Origin: Verrucomicrobiaceae bacterium
GTDB taxonomy: Bacteria > Verrucomicrobiota > Verrucomicrobiia > Verrucomicrobiales > Verrucomicrobiaceae
DNA length: 60,591 nt
Assembly: GCA_027486585.1 (NCBI GenBank)
Contig: JAIXOU010000063.1
Location: 1 to 60,591, forward strand
Reading direction: 5' to 3'
The position numbers and the translations under genes were made by a program. Positions 54,207 to 60,591 of this stretch are shown in pieces (positions within the stretch are counted from its first letter, which is position 1; each line of letters begins with the position of its first letter). Under the pieces are notes generated by a model, which saw nothing but the letters and a program-made list of their open reading frames with translations, was not told where the DNA came from and did not search any database.

Positions 54207-54258
54207 TAGGTCAGAGTACCGCGCTCTTCGATGCCAGCAAGCACCTCTGCCTATCGAC

Positions 54259-55260
54259 TTATGATTGCGGCTTGGCTTCTCGCCAGACGCCTTCAGTCAT
54301 GAGGGTCTTGGGATGCTTGGGGATGCCACGTTCGTTTTGTTGGTGCTGGGAGACGAGAAGATCGACAGCCGCGGCCCCTAGGACTTTGGCCTGCTGGTCG
54401 ATTCCTGGGATTTGAGGTCGATCTTCTCTCCAGCCGAGAGTGACGATGGGTCTCGGCTTACAATTAGGCAGCCAGTCACTGAGTTGATGACCTCCTTCGA
54501 TGATGACTTCTGGATTGGCTGTTTGAAGCCATGATTGGAAATCACTTTGCGTGATTTCTCGTCGCAGGGCCATCAGCTCAGTGGCCTGGATGAGCGGCAG
54601 TGGATGATGCGCTAAAAAGCTGGCGGACCAGGCGCGATACATGCGTTCATTAAGTGTGCTGCCGCAGTAAAAGCCGATGCGGCGATAACCCTGCTTCTTG
54701 AGCATTCGCATGGCGGTCATCATCCCAAAAAAATGATGGTGATGCACACGATGTAGTCGTGGTCGTGCGTAACCTAGGCCAATGACGACACTGCTAAACT
54801 TTTCCCATTGCATGGAAACATGACCGCGGCTGCGAGTGACGAGTGGTGAAAGAATGAACCCAGGGATACCACGTGCTTCTAAGATCTGGGACATGCGTTT
54901 TGCCGTCATGCCAGAAGCCTTGAGGTGAAATTCTTCCAGCTGATAGCCGAGTTGCTTGGCGCGAACATGGGCCCCGCGCGCCAGCTCCTGGGACCAGGAA
55001 GTGACGTTGCTAGATGGTTCATCCCGCTCTGCCCAGATAAAGCCCAGTGTGGTGGTGACCTTCACACGCTTGGATTGGCGCATGTGGGTCATGAGTTTGG
55101 TGATCTCTGGATCAGGCCGGTAGCCCATGGCCTCTGCGGTTTTTAGAACGCTTTCTTTTAACTCTACACTGACCTGTGATGCACCACGCAGAGCACGAGA
55201 AACGGACATCTTGGAGATGCCTAGCTGCTTGGCGATGTCTGATTGCGTGGGACGTGGCAT
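54259..55260 (-). CDS. LacI-family transcriptional regulator
   Basis: A 333-residue repressor-type protein. The N-terminal helix-turn-helix is TQSDIAKQLGISKMSVSRAL, followed by the hinge region (YRPDPEITKLMTHMR). The C-terminal sugar-binding-like domain is recognisable (GFILSPLVTRS, RIGFYCGSTLNERMYRAW). Start 55260 is chosen because AGGGG lies just upstream and the conserved N-terminus begins there; an in-frame ATG at 55284 is less likely. The ligand is unknown. Adjacency to glycerate kinase suggests a sugar or sugar-acid signal. Confidence 0.92.
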   Translation of the reverse strand: MPRPTQSDIAKQLGISKMSVSRALRGASQVSVELKESVLKTAEAMGYRPDPEITKLMTHMRQSKRVKVTTTLGFIWAERDEPSSNVTSWSQELARGAHVRAKQLGYQLEEFHLKASGMTAKRMSQILEARGIPGFILSPLVTRSRGHVSMQWEKFSSVVIGLGYARPRLHRVHHHHFFGMMTAMRMLKKQGYRRIGFYCGSTLNERMYRAWSASFLAHHPLPLIQATELMALRREITQSDFQSWLQTANPEVIIEGGHQLSDWLPNCKPRPIVTLGWREDRPQIPGIDQQAKVLGAAAVDLLVSQHQQNERGIPKHPKTLMTEGVWREAKPQS

Positions 55261-55303
55261 GACTGCCCCTATGATGAGAGGCATTTCTGATTCGTCCAGA
55301 CTT

Positions 55304-57019
55304 TCACCAACTGAGCGTCATTGAGAATCGCACGCGCGGGTCGGTCTTAGTTCCTTCAGGTGCTGAAAGAGGAATGCCGAGATCACATTGAGCTGCGATG
55401 CCACGCCACTGCCAGCGAGCACCGATGCCGGTAGAGAGCAGATTTAGTTGTTGTCGAGTAGCGCGCTCTTTCACGGTGGCACCATCGATAAATGTCAAAG
55501 CGCGGAAGCTGCCGAGTTGACTGATTTTCCGCCAAGGGGTGAAGTACTCAAGGCTGAGGCTAGCACCGCTATCTCCATAGCCAGTGATCTCATCAAAACC
55601 ACGCACTCGACCAAAGATAACCGGTGCGAATTGATCTGCCGCGATGAGGGACTGATTTGTCCACTGGGCATCCAGTTTGGCGCTGAATAAACCGGCCTTC
55701 TTCAGTGAGAGGGTGCGGAGAAGGTTAAACTCGGCAATCCAGGCATCGGCATCGCTAGCACCAAGGGCGCGGAAGTCGGCATCTGAGGCGCTGAAGGGCT
55801 CGATGCCAGGATTCCAGAGCATGCGTAGTCCACCTCGAGTGGTGCCGAGTCGATCCTGATTTTCAGCCGTGATTCCGGTCTCGACTTGCAGGCCATGCCA
55901 GCCGAGTTGGCGCTGGGCTGATAGGCCGCCAGCTGCTGTAGCATCGATCAAAAAAATCTGATCACGAAAGGTGAGTCCACTGCGCCATTTCATCTGCCAG
56001 CCATGCCAACGCATCGGGACCGTGTAAGCTAGGGAGTAGCGCTGAAATTGGCCGCTTTGATCCACGAGTGTATTGCCAGAATCATTGGAGGACTGGCTTT
56101 CTGAGTAGTTGGCGCTGAGTTCTAGTAAGTGCTGCCAGGGCAGAGGGATCTCGTAAGTCAGGCCACCGCCATGCAGCGCTTCATAATCAAAGCCTGCGGT
56201 GACTTGCGCGGTGAGCCGATGATCCTGATCCCATAGATTCCCATGCTGCGCGCCGAGAAACCAGCGCCAGTCGCCTAGGCGGTCGCTGAGCGAGTTGTCA
56301 AAACCGCTGTAAACTCGCCATGGTTTCTTGGCATCGATTTGCATGGCTAGATCCAGCATTCCGGCAGATTCTGAGGGGGTTAGGATGGCGCGGGAATGGC
56401 GAAGGGCGTTGCCATTGAGCCAATCCAGATCCGCTGCAATGATATCCCGATCAATGGGCTGCCCTGGGCGTGAGTGGAGGTTTTGAGTGATGAATTCCTT
56501 ACCAAAGCTAGGATCGCCGCGCAGGACGATCTTTCCGAGGATTGCGGGCTGAATGGTCATGACCACGATTCCACTGGTGATCTCCTGCGGCGGAAAGGCG
56601 GCTCGCATCATGGTGCCACGCGTTTTTTCAAGGTAGAGCTCGACCTTGCTGGCCATCTCATCGAGCAGGCGTAAAGTAACAGGTTTTGACAGGAATGGCG
56701 TGAGGATTTTTGTGACTACTTCTGTTTCTGCTGGCTCAAAGCCATCGACCGTAAGTCCTTCTTTGCCTTGCGCTTGCAGTGCCAGTCCTTGTTCTGGCGC
56801 TTGAATGAAAATGCAGCCGAGCAGAGCAGGTAAAAGCTCTTGAGTGTCGTCTTGGACCTCGCCATCAGCGGCAGCTTTGCTTTTGCGTAAAACTTCGGGG
56901 GCTGTGCTTTCGGAATTTACGGCTGGCCGTAAAGCCTCATCAGCGCCGATGGCGAAAAGCTGGCTGGGTAGAATGAGGAAGAACGAAAGGAAGGCGAGGC
57001 GTCGGGAACAGGCTGGCAT
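55304..57019 (-). CDS. TpsB/ShlB/FhaC-type outer membrane transporter
   Basis: A 571-residue outer-membrane protein of the two-partner-secretion/Omp85 superfamily. A signal peptide (MPACSRRLAFLSFFLILPSQLFA) is followed by POTRA-like domains: GCIFIQAPEQGLAL, then VVMTIQPAILGKIVLRGD and GQPIDRDIIAADLDWLN, the typical ShlB-type POTRA. The 16-strand barrel ends with aromatic VRFSMTLSW. The conserved barrel VRGF motif occurs as GRVRGFDEITGYG. No TpsA-type exoprotein is in the window. A strong terminator sits 20 bases upstream of its start codon. Confidence 0.9.
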   Translation of the reverse strand: MPACSRRLAFLSFFLILPSQLFAIGADEALRPAVNSESTAPEVLRKSKAAADGEVQDDTQELLPALLGCIFIQAPEQGLALQAQGKEGLTVDGFEPAETEVVTKILTPFLSKPVTLRLLDEMASKVELYLEKTRGTMMRAAFPPQEITSGIVVMTIQPAILGKIVLRGDPSFGKEFITQNLHSRPGQPIDRDIIAADLDWLNGNALRHSRAILTPSESAGMLDLAMQIDAKKPWRVYSGFDNSLSDRLGDWRWFLGAQHGNLWDQDHRLTAQVTAGFDYEALHGGGLTYEIPLPWQHLLELSANYSESQSSNDSGNTLVDQSGQFQRYSLAYTVPMRWHGWQMKWRSGLTFRDQIFLIDATAAGGLSAQRQLGWHGLQVETGITAENQDRLGTTRGGLRMLWNPGIEPFSASDADFRALGASDADAWIAEFNLLRTLSLKKAGLFSAKLDAQWTNQSLIAADQFAPVIFGRVRGFDEITGYGDSGASLSLEYFTPWRKISQLGSFRALTFIDGATVKERATRQQLNLLSTGIGARWQWRGIAAQCDLGIPLSAPEGTKTDPRVRFSMTLSW

Positions 57020-57039
57020 GAGTCAAAAGGAGGCGATTC

Positions 57040-57075
57040 AAAAAGGAGGCCGCCGGGGTTGGGTCCGGCGGCCTC
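57040..57075 (-). terminator. Rho-independent terminator upstream of the TpsB gene
   Basis: On the minus strand, GAGGCCGCCGG, an 8-base loop and CCGGCGGCCTC (57046-57056 and 57065-57075) form a perfect 11-bp GC-rich hairpin followed by CTTTTTG (57039-57045). It lies 28 bp after the stop of the small secreted protein gene and ends about 20 bp before the TpsB ATG, so it separates the two or attenuates read-through into TpsB. Confidence 0.85.
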
Positions 57076-57103
57076 GATCTACCCTTGGCGGGCAGTTTTC
57101 GCT

Positions 57104-57571
57104 TTAGTGGGTGAGGAACACACGACCGCTTTTGACGACGGCTGAAGTGCGCTTACCGACTGAGGCGATCGACTTGACTGGAACCGAGATGCCTGCGGCT
57201 TTCGCCGTGGAGGCCTCGTCTTTACCTGCGTCTGTGGTGATCGCAGCAGTCGCTGTTGAAGCTGGCGACAGCGTATTGATCGCACCGCTGGAGCTGGCAA
57301 GGATGAGTGGATCATCTGTGCCAGTGCGAATGACCCATTCGATAGGGACATCGCCACCGTCGATATTGATCACCTCTTCTTCGCCGTCGATGTCGATGGG
57401 AGCTGGTGGCAAGACGCAAATTTGAACGTCAGTGTCAGGAGCTTCTTTTTGATCAACGACGACTAAACCTGTGCAAACAATGGCTACGGGTGCTGGATCC
57501 TCAGCGCGAGCGCTGGTGACCATCATTCCGAGCGCAAGACTGCCTGCGATCAGTTCTTTGGGGAACTTCAT
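57104..57571 (-). CDS. Small acidic secreted protein, unknown function
   Basis: A 155-residue protein with a signal peptide (MKFPKELIAGSLALGMMVTS ending ARA). The mature part has a beta-like first half with two cysteines (IVCTGLVVVDQ; VQICVLPPAPIDI), an acidic strip (IDGEEEVINIDGGD), an Ala/Thr/Ser-rich low-complexity region and a basic end (VGKRTSAVVKSGRVFLTH). Start 57571 gives the signal. Not recognised. It precedes the TpsB gene on the same strand with a terminator between; it is too small to be a usual TpsA substrate. Confidence 0.7.
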   Translation of the reverse strand: MKFPKELIAGSLALGMMVTSARAEDPAPVAIVCTGLVVVDQKEAPDTDVQICVLPPAPIDIDGEEEVINIDGGDVPIEWVIRTGTDDPLILASSSGAINTLSPASTATAAITTDAGKDEASTAKAAGISVPVKSIASVGKRTSAVVKSGRVFLTH

Positions 57572-57692
57572 AGTATTAATGAATGTAGTTTGGATTGTCT
57601 TTGAATGCACCGAGTTACCAGAAGGTAGTCAGCACATCTCTCTTTGTCAGAAGGTCGTGATTCCTGACAAAGTTTTTAGCCAAAAGACGCAT

Positions 57693-58892
57693 TTAACGTT
57701 CCGCCTGCAATTCTAAGCTCTTGGTATCAGGCTTGATTTCTAGAATCCAATCGCCAGCGCCAGGCTTTTGCTCATGAGTCGTGGCTGTGCCATCAGGCGT
57801 GTCCAGTCCTGGGACATCGGCAGCGCTGTGGCTTAATGTCAGCTTGGATTTACCGATCACGGGGCCGGTTTTTTCATCGAGTTTAAAATTGCCTTTCATG
57901 ATGCGGGCACAGGCCACTGGGGCGCTGGGATCTTCGGGCGTGAAGACGAGGCTGCCCCAGCTAACCGGTTGGCCATTGATTGTGACTTTACCCGAAATAG
58001 CCGTGCGCGGACTAGGCTTCAAGAAACCCTGATTGCGCAGCCAATCGCGCAGATGACCACTCCAGGAACCAAGCACAGGATCGCCGAGAAAGAGTCCGAC
58101 TCCGTGAGGTCCTGGACGATACACATGCAGCTCGGCAGGGACTTTGTTTTTTCGGCAGGCGAGGTAAAAGGCAACGGCGTTTTCTGCTGGCACAACCGTG
58201 TCTTCATCGGTTTGAAAAAGAAAGATCGGTGGTGTTTGTGCTGTGACTCGGCGCTCAGTGCTGACCTGCGCGGCTAGCTCGTCCGTGTTGTTTGGGCCGA
58301 GGAGATTTTTCCGTGAGCCATCATGCCGGTAGTCCTCAATCATGGAGATGACCGGATAAGTCGGTGCGGCGACGTCTGGGCGCGCGCTGACTTGATCCAC
58401 GGCATCCTTCGTGGCACCTGCTGGCTTTTCATCAAATAGCGTGGCTGCCATGGAGCTGAGATGTCCACCTGCGGAAAAGCCGACGATACCGATGCGATTT
58501 GGGTCGATGCCATACTCCTTCGCATTGGCACGCACATGACGAATCGCGCGCTGCACGTCGATGAGCTGGACGGGATAATGATAGCCCTGACTGCCAAGGC
58601 GGTAATGCAGGACGAAAGCAGAGACGCCGAGACCATTGAACCATTTGGCCACCTGTGTGCCTTCGTGATCGGCGGCTAAGCCTCCATAACCCCCGCCAGG
58701 GCAGACGACAAAGGCGGCTCCATTGGCTTTTTCTTTAGCAGCTGGCCAGGCATAGACAAAGGGCTGGTCTTTATCTTCCTGCCCCTTGGCCAAAGGAGCG
58801 CCGTCTGGCCACAAACGAACTTTGGTGGGTTCAGCGGTGAGAGAGGTGGCCGTGAGAAAAACGGTGAGATAGCAAAGCAGGTGTGACTTCAT
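57693..58892 (-). CDS. Secreted alpha/beta hydrolase (acetyl-xylan-esterase-like) with C-terminal beta domain
   Basis: A 399-residue exported esterase. The signal peptide is MKSHLLCYLTVFLTATSLTA. The catalytic domain has the oxyanion motif VVCPGGGYGGLAADHEG, the nucleophile in GFSAGGHLSS (about residue 143), and the distal acid/His in DEDTVVPAENAVAF and GPHGVGLFLG. An added C-terminal domain (about 300-399; GKVTINGQPVSWGSLVFTPE) looks like a carboxypeptidase-regulatory-type beta sandwich common in PVC proteins. The likely substrates are acetylated polysaccharides. Confidence 0.9.
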   Translation of the reverse strand: MKSHLLCYLTVFLTATSLTAEPTKVRLWPDGAPLAKGQEDKDQPFVYAWPAAKEKANGAAFVVCPGGGYGGLAADHEGTQVAKWFNGLGVSAFVLHYRLGSQGYHYPVQLIDVQRAIRHVRANAKEYGIDPNRIGIVGFSAGGHLSSMAATLFDEKPAGATKDAVDQVSARPDVAAPTYPVISMIEDYRHDGSRKNLLGPNNTDELAAQVSTERRVTAQTPPIFLFQTDEDTVVPAENAVAFYLACRKNKVPAELHVYRPGPHGVGLFLGDPVLGSWSGHLRDWLRNQGFLKPSPRTAISGKVTINGQPVSWGSLVFTPEDPSAPVACARIMKGNFKLDEKTGPVIGKSKLTLSHSAADVPGLDTPDGTATTHEQKPGAGDWILEIKPDTKSLELQAER

Positions 58893-58933
58893 GAGGTGTG
58901 CTCATGGAGTCGTCCGCTCACCCCGCTGATCTT

Positions 58934-59728
58934 TCACTGAACTGGATTCGTCAGGCTGCCGATGCCCTCGATTTCGATGGTCACGCTATCGCCTGTTTTC
59001 ATCCAAAGAGGCGGCTTACGCGCCATGCCCACACCCTGAGGGGTGCCGGTTAAGATGACTGTTCCTGGAAGTAACGTTGTGTCTGCGCTAAGGAAGGCGA
59101 TCAGGGTAGGCACGTCAAAAATCATGTCGTTGGTGTTCCAGTCCTGCACAGCCTCACCATTCAGGATGGTTTTGATCTTGAGTGCATTTGGATTGGGCAG
59201 TTCGTCTGGGGTCACCAGCACGGGGCCGAGAGGGCAAAATGTGTCAAAGGTCTTGCCTCGGCACCATTGACCACCGCCGCCATTTCTTTGCCAATCACGA
59301 GCGCTGACATCATTGGCGCAGGTATAGCCTAGGATGTAATCAAAGGCGTCCTCTTTGCTCACGTTGGTGGCTTTTTTGCCGATGATGATCGCTAGTTCAC
59401 ACTCATAGTCCACGCTGTTACTTTTCAAGTGAGTGGGTAGCAGGATGGGATCGCCTGGGTTCTGAACGGCACCAGGGCTTTTCATGAAAAGTACCGGATT
59501 CTCAGGAATAGCCATGCCGCTCTCTTCCGCATGGAACTTGTAGTTCAGGCCGATGCAGAGGATCGCTCTTGGATCGACTGGTGCCAGTAGTTTGGCCACA
59601 TCAGCTTTGCGATCCGTCACCCGATAGTCACCAAAAAGGTCTCCCTCAATGACGAGTGCAGAGCCGTCGGCTTGCTGTGCTGCGTGGTTGATCTGGCCAG
59701 AGGAGTCGGAGTAACGGATGATTTTCAT
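58934..59728 (-). CDS. Fumarylacetoacetate hydrolase family protein
   Basis: A 264-residue FAH-fold enzyme. Signatures are LCIGLNYKFHAEE, VLFMKSPGAVQNPGDPILLP, the metal-binding E-x-E in VDYECELAIIIGKKA with a distant Asp in YTCANDVSARDWQ, and GTVILTGTPQGVGMARKPP. The family includes hydrolases/isomerases acting on acylpyruvates. It overlaps the upstream hisA by four bases (ATGA), which is an odd partner because HisA belongs to histidine synthesis. The substrate is unknown. Confidence 0.92.
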   Translation of the reverse strand: MKIIRYSDSSGQINHAAQQADGSALVIEGDLFGDYRVTDRKADVAKLLAPVDPRAILCIGLNYKFHAEESGMAIPENPVLFMKSPGAVQNPGDPILLPTHLKSNSVDYECELAIIIGKKATNVSKEDAFDYILGYTCANDVSARDWQRNGGGGQWCRGKTFDTFCPLGPVLVTPDELPNPNALKIKTILNGEAVQDWNTNDMIFDVPTLIAFLSADTTLLPGTVILTGTPQGVGMARKPPLWMKTGDSVTIEIEGIGSLTNPVQ

Positions 59729-60501
59729 GAGGAGAGGGTTCTACGGTTAAAGGCCAGGCAATCTGTGTAAAGTACGCCTTTTCCGCCAAATAGATCGAGG
59801 GCGCTGCCGACCGTGCCGTCCACACGCCCAGAACTGAGTTCCTGGATGCGATGTAGGTCGGCCATGCGGTGAATACCGCCAGCATAGGTCATGGGGATGG
59901 GGCTGTGCTTGCCGAGAAAGCTAACGAGGGCTTCGTCGATTCCTTCACACTTGCCTTCCACATCGACGGCGTGGATGAGGAATTCTGCGCAGTGACTTGC
60001 TAGATGGCGCAGTGTTTCTGGGGTGACGTGAAGGTCGGTCAGCGTTTGCCAGCGATTCATGGCGACGGTCCATCCGTCGGCTGTGGCTTTGCAACTGAGG
60101 TCGATGACGAGACGATCTTTCCCAGCGGCAGCGACCATCTTTTGCAGGCGTGTTTCAGAGAAGCTGCCATCTGTTTCAAATAAATAACTCGTGACGATCA
60201 CGTGGCTGGCTCCTGCCGTGAGATACTCTTCAGCATTGCAGTGGCGGATACCGCCGCCAAGTTGTAGTCCACCTGGATAGGCGGCTAAAGCTGATTTGGC
60301 TGCTAATTCATTGTTAGACCCGAGCATGATGACATGGCCGCCAGGGAGTTCGTCACGTCGATAAAGCTCGCCATACCAAGCGGCATCACGGTCGCTGACA
60401 AAGTTGGTTTTTAATCCTGCGCCCGTATCGCTGAGAGTGGAGCCGACGATCTGCTTAACTTGGCCTGAATGAAGATCGATGCAGGGACGAAAACGTGTCA
60501 T
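59725..60501 (-). CDS. hisA: HisA, phosphoribosylformimino-AICAR isomerase, eukaryotic type
   Basis: A 258-residue TIM-barrel isomerase of histidine biosynthesis. Its closest visible likeness is to the eukaryotic HIS6 form rather than typical bacterial HisA: FRPCIDLHSGQVKQIVGSTL at the start, KTNFVSDRDAAWYGELY, QLGGGIRHCNAEEYLTAGAS, VIDLSCKATADGWTVAMN, WQTLTDLHVTPETLRHL and FLIHAVDVEGKCEGIDE. Start 60501 (MTRFRPCIDL) is favoured over 60522. No other his genes surround it; it is coupled to an FAH-family gene. Confidence 0.9.
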   Translation of the reverse strand: MTRFRPCIDLHSGQVKQIVGSTLSDTGAGLKTNFVSDRDAAWYGELYRRDELPGGHVIMLGSNNELAAKSALAAYPGGLQLGGGIRHCNAEEYLTAGASHVIVTSYLFETDGSFSETRLQKMVAAAGKDRLVIDLSCKATADGWTVAMNRWQTLTDLHVTPETLRHLASHCAEFLIHAVDVEGKCEGIDEALVSFLGKHSPIPMTYAGGIHRMADLHRIQELSSGRVDGTVGSALDLFGGKGVLYTDCLAFNRRTLSS

Positions 60502-60553
60502 GGAGGGAGGTCTGTGCCCCACCTCCGGCGGAACTGCTCAGTTGTCTGAACAG

Positions 60554-60591
60554 TGGTTACCTCGCAAGGACTCGAACCTTGAACGAGAGAA
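60554..60591 (-). tRNA. tRNA, 3' part only (cut by window end)
   Basis: On the minus strand the last bases read as the 3' part of a tRNA: the end of an anticodon stem, a variable loop, T-arm CAAGG-TTCGAGT-CCTTG, acceptor CGAGGTA, discriminator A and encoded CCA (TGG at 60554-60556 on the plus strand). The anticodon lies beyond the window, so identity is unknown. Confidence 0.85.

Overview
The window looks like a chromosomal segment of a free-living member of the Verrucomicrobia (PVC superphylum), probably of the Verrucomicrobiaceae / Prosthecobacter kind. This is inferred from protein content, because no rRNA is present. The markers are two DUF1501 / DUF1549-DUF1553 pairs, a PVC-type heme-binding CxxCH protein, a PSD1 / planctomycete-cytochrome protein, a sulfatase, a secreted PQQ-like propeller protein with a LamG domain, and a HisA of the eukaryotic type. 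Genes are densely packed on both strands. No insertion sequence, integrase, CRISPR array or phage module was seen.

Left part (1-14 kb): the end of an oligopeptide-type ABC importer (two permeases), a TPR-AAA ATPase with a YbaB-type nucleoid protein, a LolA-like secreted protein, GTP-type PEP carboxykinase, a CPA2 antiporter, an alginate-export-type porin divergent from a sulfatase, and the first DUF1549/DUF1501 pair. A complete tRNA-Arg(ACG) lies at 14.2 kb.

Middle-left part (14-29.7 kb) is the accessory zone. It holds two antitoxin-like genes (HigA and Phd types) coupled without a toxin, a nucleotidyltransferase module bracketed by a 61-bp direct repeat, and a NAD-type formate dehydrogenase locus (fdsB and fdsA) split by an MNT-HEPN pair and a YiiX-type hydrolase. 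It continues with an overlapping TPM-domain gene pair, a PaeR7I/XhoI-like restriction-modification system, a gene graveyard with a PIN-domain start fragment and a surface-protein C-terminal fragment, and an intact VapBC pair.

Middle-right part (29.8-44.4 kb): a 1362-residue secreted propeller protein, a four-EF-hand protein with a tandem DRPQG repeat, clpS, htpG, and a tightly overlapped operon of DUF4178 protein, a small Gly-rich protein ending in HK, DUF350 protein, a membrane spermidine-synthase-like protein and a Tat-exported flavin amine-oxidase-like protein. An L,D-transpeptidase lies just upstream. This operon is the best candidate in the window for a poorly described system. A degenerate GxxExxY protein follows an AT-rich gap.

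Right part (44.5-60.6 kb): a PVC heme-binding protein convergent with the second DUF1501/PSD1 pair, fabD, glycerate kinase, a LacI regulator, a TpsB-like outer-membrane transporter behind a strong hairpin terminator, a small secreted protein, an esterase, an FAH-family hydrolase translationally coupled to eukaryotic-type hisA, and a partial tRNA cut by the window end.
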